Below are positions 27,012-36,490 of a stretch of 47,406 bases of DNA, one piece after another. The stretch is from a virus. Position 1 is the first letter of the stretch. Every line of letters starts with the position of its first letter. The notes beneath the pieces are model-generated. The model was not told the origin of the DNA. It did no database searches and was given only the letters and a program-made list of their open reading frames with translations. Location: the IMG/VR virus record IMGVR_UViG_3300043465_000691, positions 1 to 47,406 of that record; one strand, written 5' to 3'. A program made the position numbers and the translations under genes.

Positions 27012-28757
27012 TTACCTACTGATGCTAGTTCTTACTGTTTTAACTTGCTTAGCCGATGTAGCGTCTGCTGTGAATAACAATCGTACTAGACCATTGCCTC
27101 CTATATTATAATCCACATCAAACTCTCCCACTGTGCCTCCTGTAGTAATAATACCGTATTCTGATTTGTAAACGTTTCCATTATTATCCACTAATACAAC
27201 TATTTCTACCACATGAAACTTTGCACTTGTTCCTACTCCGTCAGCTATCTGAATTAAAAGCTTCGCAGTCCTATAATTTGCAGCAGGAAAACTGTCTATT
27301 ACCGTAGTACTTGTGTTATTTATGCTGGTACTGCGTGTAAACAGTTGACCGTCTCCAAAACGGACACTTCCTGCTACTTGTAATTTGTCTACGCCGTTGT
27401 CGGTTTGGGCTCCTACAAGCAAATTTCCTGTGCTTTTTGTAATAGCCAATCGATAAACGTTTTGTGTGTCATTATATAAAGTTAGGCCACCTTCGTTTAA
27501 GTTAGCACCTGCCTGACCTTCAAAGTTATTTCCGCCTACTCTCCATGTGTAGCTCTGGCCGTTAGTGGCCGTGTTACGCATTCTAAAATAAACGCTATCC
27601 GTCTGTACTCGAGATTCTAAAGTAATGCTCTCGCCAACATATAAGTCGCCGCCAATACCTGCACCGCCCCACACTTGTAACGCACCGGAATAGGTGTTTG
27701 TGGCTTCTGCTGGATTTCTAATTCTCAACGGTGCTGATATTTCGCCGCCGTTCCAATACAGATTATCAAGCGGTTCGCCTTCGGCAAAGTATCTTTGTGC
27801 ATAGATATCACCATTAAATCCTGCACCGCCCTGAACAATCAATGCACCAGTGAACGTACTAGTTGCGGAAGTTAGATCGTATATTCTTACAGGGCCGCCA
27901 ATGTTCATATTGTCGCCAATACCAACACCGCCTGCAACTACAAGAGCACCGCTGTCTGTAGTTGTAGAAGTTTCTGTGCTAGTTAATCTTAATTTGTTTG
28001 CAACAAACGATCCAGTGCTTTCAATTTCTGTAAAAACGCCTTTACCCGGAATACGAGTACCAATATCAGTTGCATCAATTAACTTATTTGTGATATCTTG
28101 ATTTTTAGTATCAGCAATAATCTGATACCAATTTACCGGAGCAGTACCTAATGTACTAGTGGCTTTAAAATCGTTATAAAAATAACGACCAGATAACGTA
28201 TCACCGTTAATAACGCTAACGATGGCTGCTGCCATTTCTTCAGCAGTATTGGTATCTGCTGATCTTGCCCATGTGCCATTACTGCCTGATCCTAAGAAAC
28301 TGACCACATATATACCGTTAGTTGCAGTATTAGTCTGTGCTCTGACCAAAACACGATCATTTAATTCTAAAGCGTAGCCATCAGCCTCAATTGGTGCACC
28401 TCCAATTAAATCAATGTTAGCTGTAGTTGCTGCCTGCACTGGTCCTTTAAATGCAGTTTGTGCATCTAAGCTAGGAATAACCACTTCGCCGTATAGATAT
28501 AATGTGCCAGTTCCGTTGGGTCTGTAGATTACATCGCCATCGGGTATTGTACTTGAAATAAAGTTTGCTGTATTAGTAAATGTAAACTCAATTCGACCTA
28601 GACTAGAAGAATATGTTGTTTGACTGTTTGCAGTTATTAGCGTGTAACCAGTTGAAGTTGTAGGAGTATTACCCAACGCGGCCTGGGCTTGACCTAATGT
28701 GATATAGCCCGACGGGGAGGTCGGGTTTCTAACTGCTCCGCTTAATAATGATGCCAC
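27012..28757 (-). CDS. Virion appendage protein, 581 residues
   Basis: Starts at GTG 28757 (MASLLSGAVRNPTSPSGYIT), one base after the stop of the upstream giant gene, with AGGAGC as ribosome site. The N-terminal part ITLGQAQAALGNTPTTSTGY then LGRIEFTF resembles the N-terminus of the 2437-residue protein (LNLQQAQPALGLAPEANTGF, LGKLEFD), so the two probably dock in the same way. The middle has YALELNDRVLVRAQTNTATN (a typical phage fibre segment) and three TGALxVxGGxGxxGDLY repeats. The C-terminal cap has AKLLIQIADGVGTSAKFHVVE, YGIITTGGTVGEFDVDYN and LLFTAD, matching the next gene's cap. It is structural; the exact location is unknown. Confidence 0.77.
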   Translation of the reverse strand: MASLLSGAVRNPTSPSGYITLGQAQAALGNTPTTSTGYTLITANSQTTYSSSLGRIEFTFTNTANFISSTIPDGDVIYRPNGTGTLYLYGEVVIPSLDAQTAFKGPVQAATTANIDLIGGAPIEADGYALELNDRVLVRAQTNTATNGIYVVSFLGSGSNGTWARSADTNTAEEMAAAIVSVINGDTLSGRYFYNDFKATSTLGTAPVNWYQIIADTKNQDITNKLIDATDIGTRIPGKGVFTEIESTGSFVANKLRLTSTETSTTTDSGALVVAGGVGIGDNMNIGGPVRIYDLTSATSTFTGALIVQGGAGFNGDIYAQRYFAEGEPLDNLYWNGGEISAPLRIRNPAEATNTYSGALQVWGGAGIGGDLYVGESITLESRVQTDSVYFRMRNTATNGQSYTWRVGGNNFEGQAGANLNEGGLTLYNDTQNVYRLAITKSTGNLLVGAQTDNGVDKLQVAGSVRFGDGQLFTRSTSINNTSTTVIDSFPAANYRTAKLLIQIADGVGTSAKFHVVEIVVLVDNNGNVYKSEYGIITTGGTVGEFDVDYNIGGNGLVRLLFTADATSAKQVKTVRTSISR

Positions 28758-28758
28758 G

Positions 28759-31700
28759 TTATGCTCCTACAACCAAGATAAACGGTGTCATTTCAGCATA
28801 CAAACTCTTTTGGAAAGTTCGTCCGCTTAGAACGCCTGTACTCTGGCTAATAACCAGTGTAGGTCCGATTCGGAAGTCGCCATTTTGATCTGTTGAAGTA
28901 AAGAACACCTTACCATTATTTAACTGAACTACTTCTTTGCTCTGTTGAGGGTCAGCAGTACCAACTTGAGGCAATGCCCCGTACTGTGTACCTGCACCAA
29001 CATATTCAAACAAATAGCCAGAAGCAGAAATATAACTCTGTTGATAGAATCTAACACTTGCACCATCAATAAACAATGTTGGGTCAGTTACGTTCTGTTC
29101 TAGTCTCACTAAATGATACTGCCCTTTACGCAAGAAGTATCCATTACCAGTGTTTACAGAATTATAGTTTCCGCCATAGATTAGATCGTATCCCACTGCG
29201 TCTACAATTGCACCAGTGTCTCTAAAACATTTTGCTCTATCATAATTTGTTGCATCAGTAAACACTGCATCAATATATGCCACAACTTCTGCTTGAACAA
29301 AAGCTCTGTTTGCTAACAAGATACTAAACGAGTTTACAACCGCAGTGCTAGTGCTTGCTACTGCACTGATCGGCTCTTGTGTAGGTGCAACGCCTGGACC
29401 ATTTTCAATGATGTTTGTGATATTATCAATTTTTGCCTGCACTAAACTTACTTCAGCAGGAGTACCTACTGCTGAAGACAATACTTGTGGAACTTTCTTT
29501 TGATAAGTTACTGGAATTGCAGTACCTTGAATTATTTTATCAACCAGTTCTCTAATGTAATTGTATGCCGCAGTTGTCTGAGGAATCTGATCGTCAATAG
29601 CAGTGTCAGCTGCATTAAATCCGTAGTAGTAAACTCCGGAAGTAACACTTTGTCTGTTACCTCCGTGTTGTAAATCAAAACCAATGCTGTCAACAATATA
29701 GCCTATATCTCTTCTGCATTTTGTTCTGTCGTATTCAAATTCAGTATTGTCTAAATCAATTCTTGCAATAACTTCATCTTTAATAAAATTTGCATTTGCT
29801 TCTAATAAATCAATCGCTGTTACAATATCGGTACTAGTTTGAACCACACCGTTAGGCACAATTATGTCAGTTACTCCGCCTGTCCCATTTGATAAGATGT
29901 TGAGAATAACATCTACATTGCCAGTTAACACGCCCGCAATGCCTTCAGTGCTGGATGGAAGATTTGTTACTTGTACAGTATTATTTCCAGTAGTTGCAAC
30001 AACAGTGTTATTCAACACAATATCTCCAACTACTTGTTTTAGGTATCTAATAGCGTTAGTTGTAGTGGTAATTTCACCTCGAATGGTTCCTACGTATGTA
30101 TCTTGATTCCAATATTGCAGACCTGCAAATGTGCTTTCAGTAGTACCTTCATATAATAGGTCAAAAGCAATACTGTCAACAATCAATCCTGTGTCTCTTC
30201 GACACTTAGTTTTATCGTATAAGAATCCAGTGTTATATTCGTTGTTGATAAATGCGATTGTTTCTGCACGAATAAAATCTCTGTTAGCATTTAATAAATT
30301 TGCCGCATTAATTACAGAAGTGCTAGTGCTTCTTGTGAGTGCAATTGGTTCTTTTGCTAATACTTCGTCTGGACCGTATTCAATTATATTGTTAATTAAA
30401 TTAACATTACTCTTTATTAGGTCTGCTTCAACGGTAGTACCTGTTAGTGTTGATACTACCTGTACTACTGTACTTTGTTGGGGCTCAGCAATTAAGGTAC
30501 CTGTAACGATATCAGAGACAATTTGTTCAATAAAATTGTAAGCACTGGTTGTCTGAGGAATTTCATTTGGAATAGCTGTGCTATCTTCTAGGTAGCCGTA
30601 GTAATAAACTCCGCTTTGAACCGATTGTTTATTGCCGCCATATAGAACGTCAAAGCTGACGCTATCAATCATATAACCAACATCTCTAAAACACTTGTCT
30701 TTGTCGTATACGAACCCTGTGAATGTGCTATCAATATAAGCAATGATTTCGTCTTTGATAAATTCTCTGTTAGCTACTAACAAATCGTATGCACGATCTG
30801 CATTTGTATCAGTGCTTGGAGTTAGACTAATAGGAAATAGTTCGCTTGCTGCTGCTGGACCGTTGTTAATAATGTTTGTAATTTTATCAACTTTAGCTTG
30901 TGCCGCAGTAATCTGTGCAGTACTTGAAGGCAGCATATAGGTAACTTGGATAGTGCTGTTACCTAAACTTGGAGTAATAGTAACTCCAGTTAAAATACTT
31001 GGTAATATTTCTTTTATTCTATTATATGCTGCGGTAGTCTGCGGAATTTCATTTGGTACCGCAGTAGAGGTGCTATCATAACCGTAGTAAAGAACTCCGC
31101 TTTGAACAGCTTGTTTATTACCGCCGTGCAACAAGTCAAATGCAACACTGTCAACCATGTAGCCTACATCTCTTGCACACTTAGTTTGATCGTATTCAAA
31201 CTCAGCAGTTTTTGTATCTTCAACATATGCAATTGCTTCTGCTACTAGATACGGTTTATTTGCTATCAATAAATTATAAGCATTAACGGTAGCAGTAGTA
31301 ATGCTTCTTCTGCCATTAGGAACAATTATATCAGTAACGCCAGCAGTACCAGTTGAAAGGATATTTAAAATAACTCCAAAATCAGTGCCTACTGCTACTG
31401 CATCTAAAATTCCGCCCGATGCTGTAGAAGTAGTTTGTGTCACAGTGCTTTGATATCTAGTACCCGATAGGTCACCAACTACAACTTTTTGTGCTATTGA
31501 ACTGACATGTATAATTGCATTAGTGGTAGTGGTAATTTCTTCAGCAATTGACCCAACATAATTGCTTTGATTCCAATATTGCAGTCCAGCAAAATTGCTT
31601 TGGCTATCAGTGGCTGTTGGATATAATAAATCTAATGCAATACTGTCAACAATAAGACCTGTGTCTCTTGCACACTTAACAGAATCGTAAACAAAGTTTG

Positions 31701-34700
31701 CATTGGCTTCAACCCATGCTACCGTTTCGTGCTGTAGATAATTTCTATTTTGTTGCAATAAATTATATGCAGCTAATCTAGCAGATGCCGTTGATGCAGA
31801 TAATGCGTTAGGAACAATCTTATCAGTAATTCCATCTGTACCGTTATCTAAAATATCAACAATTACATTAAAGTTAGTTCCTACCACAGCAGAAATCAAA
31901 CTTGTAGAACTTGTAATAGTACTTACTACTTGAGTTACTGTGCTTTGATAGTTATATGTTGAAGTAGTATTTGTTACTACTTTCTGTGCAAGTGATTTTA
32001 AGTACTTAACTGCATTAGTAGTAGTTGTCTGCTCGCCCGGTATAACAGTTAGACCTTGATTCCAGTATTGAATTCCGGCAAAAGTACTTTGACTTGTTCC
32101 GTTGAATAATAAATCTTGTGCTAAACTGTCAACAATTAATCCAGTGTCTCTACTACACTTCACTGGGTCGTAACTAAATTTACTTGGCCAGATACTGTCC
32201 ACAAATGCCACTGTTTCGTTTTGAATAAACAGTCTATTCTTATCAAGTAACTTCTTAGCGTTTAAAATATTTTGATTTGTGTCAACATATTGTCTCGGAC
32301 GTTGGATAGCCGGACTAGAGTCAGCACCATTTATAATGATGTCAGCAATTATATCAAATTTTTCGCCTAGACTAGGCACAGCGTCGATGCCACCTGTTAA
32401 GGATGCGTCAAATATCTGTTGATATTCTGATTGGTATGTTCCAGAGTCGTAAGTTTCGTTAATGTATGCAATTACTTCTTCCTGAATAAATGCTCTATTA
32501 GCGTTTAGTAATCGATAAGCATTGTACACATTAGGATCGACTGACTCAGTTAAACTAATTGGAACTTTAATTTCGGCAACTGATGGTCCACTGTTGATAA
32601 TATTAGTAATATGGTCAATTAAAGTCTCAACCACAAGAACTTCGGTATCGGTAGCTGCATCTAAATTAGTAACTTGATCAAGGTACGTTTGGTATGTTGA
32701 AGTGGTAACACCTTTAAGAACAAACGGCATTAACTGCTTGATATAATTATAAGCCGCAGTAGTCTGAGGAATTTCTCCTTCAATGGCTGTGCTAGATGCA
32801 TTGTATCCGTAATAATAAACACCGCTTTGAATTGCCTGCCTATTGCTTGCCTGATTTCCATTAGGATGTATTAAATCAAATGCAACACTGTCAACCATAT
32901 AGCCAACATCTCTGTAGCATTTTACAGAATCATATGTAAATCCCGGAGCTTTTGTATATTCTACAAACGCAACTGCTTCTGTTTGAATATATGATCTGTT
33001 TGCAACTAACAGTGAGTACGCATTAACTATGTTTGTTGCAGTAGATTGATCTCCGTTTGGCACAATTCTATCACTTACTCCTGCAATTCCATCTATAATA
33101 ATATCAATAATAACTTCAAAATCGTCAGATACAATACCAGCTTCAACTGCGGTTGCAAAATCTCCTACAACATTTTGAGAAACAGTACTTTGGTATCTTG
33201 TTCCTGTTGTAATTCCTTGTACAATTTCTCGTGTAAGTTCCTGCACGTATCGAATTGCATTTGTGGTTGTGGTAATTTCGTCTGTAATTTCGTTAATGTA
33301 GTTTTCTTGATTCCAATATTGTAATCCTGCAAAATTACTTTGACTTAATTCAGGTGTTGGGTATAACAAGTCAAGTGCTAGTGCATCTACAATTAGTCCA
33401 GTATCTCGTTTACATTTGGCCTGATTATAAACTAGACCAGTAATTTCTTCGTTTTGTATTATTTTCAATGCTAGTTTTTTAGCATAGCTGATTGCTAAAC
33501 TAGTAGTAGTTTCTTGTCCAGGAACCAACGTCACTTCTGTAGTAACAGTTGACGACAGACTAGTATCAATAGAACTAGACAGTACTGTATAATAGGCATT
33601 GCCGCAGAAATACAAATTAAAATAGTTAGCATTAGCTAAGTCAGTATAACCTGTTAAGATAGGTGTGTCTAATGTTATAGAACGATAATTAACGTCAACT
33701 ACCTGTGTTCCGGTAGTAATGTACGGCTGTCCAGTAACTGGATGTGTTTCCATTCCTAGTACATCTCGAACATACAAAGTATGACCAACTGCAATACTAG
33801 TAACATCGATGTCGTTAATAGTATAACTACCAGTTGTGATAGTAGAGGTGTTGGAAGTAACCGCTAGATATCCCGGATATCCTGCTTCGTTAACATACGG
33901 AACACGATTACCTTCATAATTTATATATGTGTCAGGTGGAACAACTTCCATAACCTGACCAATGTGAGGACGATCGCGGTCATTAGGAATGAATACTTCC
34001 ATTATCTGTTTTTGAGGCCAGTAACCTAAAGGATAGTATTCACCGTTTGGTACGTTGGTAGGGTATGCAGGGTTTCTAATAAATCCCTGGAAGGCCAGTT
34101 TTCCTAATCCCTTTGCAGTTAAACAAGTGTCGCCGAAGTTGGCGTTAGAGTTAGTAATAGAAGCAATGCCTCCGTTCTCAACAATAACAGCCTGACTACA
34201 CATAATCGTAAACACAGATACAAGCTGTGCGTATCCGTTGTTAATAATATGAATGCCGATGCCGCCTTGATTCAACTGTGTAAACGCATCAAAAACAAAC
34301 GACTGAATAGGCGAACGTAAGCTAGGAGCATTACCGTCAACAAGGGCACCGCCTCCAGATCCTTCTGGGTTTAATCGACGGTCAACATATTTGTCGCCGT
34401 CGTCAGCGGTCCATATTGCAGGAATGTCTGCATCTAAGTAAGGATAGGTTGTGGTATATCCAAAATATACAGTTGCATTATCGCTTGGACTTACTGTAGA
34501 AGTACTAAGAGTGATAACATAGGTGTTGGTAGTCAACTGTGTTATTTCAGTAACAGTACTTGCAACGTTTACGTTATTTGGACTTAGCCCGGTTGGATAA
34601 ATCAATCCTAGTAAATCTGCTGTAGGTGTGTCTGGTGCTGCTGCTTCTCCATCTACAATAATATTTTTAATCAAATCATAACTTGATGCAGCTCTAGTAT

Positions 34701-36072
34701 AGACTACTTGTCCTTTATCAAGGTTTAAATTAATAACTTGATTTGATAATGTACTGTAAATATTTGTTACTGTGGTATTAGTAATAACTTCTAGAGAAAT
34801 TTCTTTCAAATAGTTAATTGCGTCAACTGTTTGAGTAACTTCGTTTGCTATTAACGAACTATTTCCACTCCAGTATGCAAGTCCGGCCTCAATACTACGT
34901 TTATTACCACCTAATCTTGCATCTCCTGCTACAGCATCAACAATGTAACCCACATCACGATAGCATTTTGCTTGGTCGTATACTAAGTCTGGAAAAGTAG
35001 CTTCTACATATGCAACAGTTTGACTTTGTAAGAAAGTTCTATTTTGTTTTAAAAGTACCTGTGCATTTCTATAACCTTCGTTTGCTGCATCATTTAATGC
35101 CATGCCTACAGCAATAGTTCCTGTATATAAAGTAACTGTAATTTGATTTTGATCAGCAATCCATGTACTAGTTCCTGCCGCTAATGGAATTTGAACTGTT
35201 TGGTTTGGCACCATCATTGTGCCATCTTTTAACCAAGGACCTGATTGATTAGTACAGTTCTGAATGTACGGAGAATAATAAATGTCAATCGGATTTTCTA
35301 AGTTAGGAGGAAATGCACAGCAATATGCACCAGTGGTATATGTGCCAGCACCGCCCGGTGCATATCTTTCGACTGCACCTCTACGTAGGTTACGCATCTG
35401 CATCTGTGCAATATAAACACCAGAGTTAACATGGAATAAGTCTAAGTCTTTGTTTAAAGGTTCAACGAATGTTGTACGTAAGTCGTTTCCAACCACGGAT
35501 GTATACGGCTTCAACGGAATAGGATTATCTTCAAAGTATGTACCTGCCATAACTTTAATAGCAGTACCCGATTGATAGAACGGGCTTCTTACAACTCCAC
35601 TAATAGTACGGCAAGCACGGGTTGAGTCCATTGATGTCCCGTCGTTTTCGTCGTTACCGTCAGGAGTTACATACAATGTATTACTGACCAGCGGTGCAGT
35701 TCCTTGAGGAATTCCTCTAACTGTAAAGTCACCATCTATAATTGCGTCTTGTTCAACACTAAAATTTCCGGCAACTCTAGCAGATTGATACGGAGTTAGA
35801 ACAATGTCGCCATTATTGACCGATCCGTTGATTTCGATGTCAACCCCTGCCTGTGTGCCGGATATTACTTGTTCATCAAATTCTAATTTGCCAAGTGTAT
35901 TGGTAAAAGTTACTCTGCCACTTTCATCTGTTTGTAAAGTAAAACCAGTATTTGCTTCAGGTGCGAGACCCAAAGCAGGTTGTGCTTGCTGAAGATTTAA
36001 ATATTCGAATCTATTTTCTTTTAAATCTTCCGGACGCGATACGGGTTTTCGATTACTTAATAAACGTGGCAT
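28759..36072 (-). CDS. Giant structural protein with ten KCxRD modules, 2437 residues
   Basis: Residues 1-125 carry a docking-like N-terminus (LNLQQAQPALGLAPE). Residues about 130-300 are a pectin-lyase-like start (LYVTPDGNDENDGTSMDSTR, KVMAGTYFEDNPIPLKPYTS, QNCTNQSGPWLKDGTMMVPN). One KCxRD module, a large beta domain (GSGGGALVDGNAPSLRSPIQ ... GIASITNSNANFGDTCL) and nine further KCxRD modules with one broken module follow. The end GTQYGALPQVG, VVQLNNGKVFFTSTDQNGDF, ...MTPFILVV is nearly identical to that of the 2187-residue protein. It is clearly a paralogue of that protein. Proteins of this type are virion proteins in cyanophages. ATG 36072 has AAAGAGAAA upstream. No catalytic site is evident. 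Confidence 0.8.
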   Translation of the reverse strand: MPRLLSNRKPVSRPEDLKENRFEYLNLQQAQPALGLAPEANTGFTLQTDESGRVTFTNTLGKLEFDEQVISGTQAGVDIEINGSVNNGDIVLTPYQSARVAGNFSVEQDAIIDGDFTVRGIPQGTAPLVSNTLYVTPDGNDENDGTSMDSTRACRTISGVVRSPFYQSGTAIKVMAGTYFEDNPIPLKPYTSVVGNDLRTTFVEPLNKDLDLFHVNSGVYIAQMQMRNLRRGAVERYAPGGAGTYTTGAYCCAFPPNLENPIDIYYSPYIQNCTNQSGPWLKDGTMMVPNQTVQIPLAAGTSTWIADQNQITVTLYTGTIAVGMALNDAANEGYRNAQVLLKQNRTFLQSQTVAYVEATFPDLVYDQAKCYRDVGYIVDAVAGDARLGGNKRSIEAGLAYWSGNSSLIANEVTQTVDAINYLKEISLEVITNTTVTNIYSTLSNQVINLNLDKGQVVYTRAASSYDLIKNIIVDGEAAAPDTPTADLLGLIYPTGLSPNNVNVASTVTEITQLTTNTYVITLSTSTVSPSDNATVYFGYTTTYPYLDADIPAIWTADDGDKYVDRRLNPEGSGGGALVDGNAPSLRSPIQSFVFDAFTQLNQGGIGIHIINNGYAQLVSVFTIMCSQAVIVENGGIASITNSNANFGDTCLTAKGLGKLAFQGFIRNPAYPTNVPNGEYYPLGYWPQKQIMEVFIPNDRDRPHIGQVMEVVPPDTYINYEGNRVPYVNEAGYPGYLAVTSNTSTITTGSYTINDIDVTSIAVGHTLYVRDVLGMETHPVTGQPYITTGTQVVDVNYRSITLDTPILTGYTDLANANYFNLYFCGNAYYTVLSSSIDTSLSSTVTTEVTLVPGQETTTSLAISYAKKLALKIIQNEEITGLVYNQAKCKRDTGLIVDALALDLLYPTPELSQSNFAGLQYWNQENYINEITDEITTTTNAIRYVQELTREIVQGITTGTRYQSTVSQNVVGDFATAVEAGIVSDDFEVIIDIIIDGIAGVSDRIVPNGDQSTATNIVNAYSLLVANRSYIQTEAVAFVEYTKAPGFTYDSVKCYRDVGYMVDSVAFDLIHPNGNQASNRQAIQSGVYYYGYNASSTAIEGEIPQTTAAYNYIKQLMPFVLKGVTTSTYQTYLDQVTNLDAATDTEVLVVETLIDHITNIINSGPSVAEIKVPISLTESVDPNVYNAYRLLNANRAFIQEEVIAYINETYDSGTYQSEYQQIFDASLTGGIDAVPSLGEKFDIIADIIINGADSSPAIQRPRQYVDTNQNILNAKKLLDKNRLFIQNETVAFVDSIWPSKFSYDPVKCSRDTGLIVDSLAQDLLFNGTSQSTFAGIQYWNQGLTVIPGEQTTTTNAVKYLKSLAQKVVTNTTSTYNYQSTVTQVVSTITSSTSLISAVVGTNFNVIVDILDNGTDGITDKIVPNALSASTASARLAAYNLLQQNRNYLQHETVAWVEANANFVYDSVKCARDTGLIVDSIALDLLYPTATDSQSNFAGLQYWNQSNYVGSIAEEITTTTNAIIHVSSIAQKVVVGDLSGTRYQSTVTQTTSTASGGILDAVAVGTDFGVILNILSTGTAGVTDIIVPNGRRSITTATVNAYNLLIANKPYLVAEAIAYVEDTKTAEFEYDQTKCARDVGYMVDSVAFDLLHGGNKQAVQSGVLYYGYDSTSTAVPNEIPQTTAAYNRIKEILPSILTGVTITPSLGNSTIQVTYMLPSSTAQITAAQAKVDKITNIINNGPAAASELFPISLTPSTDTNADRAYDLLVANREFIKDEIIAYIDSTFTGFVYDKDKCFRDVGYMIDSVSFDVLYGGNKQSVQSGVYYYGYLEDSTAIPNEIPQTTSAYNFIEQIVSDIVTGTLIAEPQQSTVVQVVSTLTGTTVEADLIKSNVNLINNIIEYGPDEVLAKEPIALTRSTSTSVINAANLLNANRDFIRAETIAFINNEYNTGFLYDKTKCRRDTGLIVDSIAFDLLYEGTTESTFAGLQYWNQDTYVGTIRGEITTTTNAIRYLKQVVGDIVLNNTVVATTGNNTVQVTNLPSSTEGIAGVLTGNVDVILNILSNGTGGVTDIIVPNGVVQTSTDIVTAIDLLEANANFIKDEVIARIDLDNTEFEYDRTKCRRDIGYIVDSIGFDLQHGGNRQSVTSGVYYYGFNAADTAIDDQIPQTTAAYNYIRELVDKIIQGTAIPVTYQKKVPQVLSSAVGTPAEVSLVQAKIDNITNIIENGPGVAPTQEPISAVASTSTAVVNSFSILLANRAFVQAEVVAYIDAVFTDATNYDRAKCFRDTGAIVDAVGYDLIYGGNYNSVNTGNGYFLRKGQYHLVRLEQNVTDPTLFIDGASVRFYQQSYISASGYLFEYVGAGTQYGALPQVGTADPQQSKEVVQLNNGKVFFTSTDQNGDFRIGPTLVISQSTGVLSGRTFQKSLYAEMTPFILVVGA
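29150..35040 (-). repeat. KCxRD module array (10 modules) in the 2437-residue protein
   Basis: KCxRDxGxxVDxxxxD motifs lie near 29221, 29705, 30190, 30681, 31170, 31661, 32143, 32909, 33399 and 34951. The step is 482-491 bases except for 766 (a broken module) and 1552 (the central beta domain). There are two main subtypes. Type A reads DTGLIVDSIAxDLLY, STFAGLQYWNQ, EITTTTNAI. Type B reads DVGYMVDSVAFDLLHGGNKQ, VYYYGY, EIPQTTAAYN. Confidence 0.82.
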
Positions 36073-36092
36073 TGCTTTCTCTTTAAAATATT

Positions 36093-36479
36093 TTAGTTGT
36101 TAGCTGTTTCGAGAATACTCAATACTAACTTCATAGTGCCGTTAGCATCTGTGAACGCTCGAATACTATCTTGTGCTTCTAAAATCATTTTACCAGTGAT
36201 CAAACTTGCTGAATCGTTTGGCGGTACTTCAAAGTTCTGAACTAGTTCTGTAGTAATGTTAGGTTCTTGTGAGTTGTTGCCCTGTGCATCTGGCAGCACT
36301 CTAAAACGTCTGTGATGACTGAATGTAATAGTGTGCGATGCAGTAGGGTCAACGTTTGCAACCTGAGCCATTAGTACAATTGAAGTAACACCAATAGGTG
36401 CAACATATACTGTCGCTGTTGAATTTGTATCTAATACTTTTGTTTTTGTTTTAAACGTGTTTAATGGAATTAATGCCAT
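36093..36479 (-). CDS. Small beta-type virion protein, 128 residues
   Basis: MALIPLNTFKTKTKVLDTNS is followed by beta strands: ATVYVAPIGVTSIVLMAQVA, NVDPTASHTITFSHH, FEVPPNDSASLITGKMILE, QDSIRAF, LKLVLSILE-type end. The order of strands (VYVAPxGxTSI, xxVPxxDSxSLxxGKxxLxxxDSIxA, LxLSILE) matches that of the 105-residue protein at 43922-44239, so the two are probably distant paralogues. ATG 36479 has AAGGAGAA upstream; the gene lies between the two paralogous giant genes and is co-transcribed with them. It probably caps or links the appendages. No family name is known to me. Confidence 0.72.
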   Translation of the reverse strand: MALIPLNTFKTKTKVLDTNSTATVYVAPIGVTSIVLMAQVANVDPTASHTITFSHHRRFRVLPDAQGNNSQEPNITTELVQNFEVPPNDSASLITGKMILEAQDSIRAFTDANGTMKLVLSILETANN

Positions 36480-36490
36480 ATATTTCTCCT

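Noticed and set aside
17283-30940. Many Pro/Val/Thr-rich plus-strand frames of 60-144 codons over the repeat-built giant genes
   Set aside because: They are antisense shadows of the TGALxVxGG and KCxRD repeats, with no ribosome sites and repeated low-complexity content.
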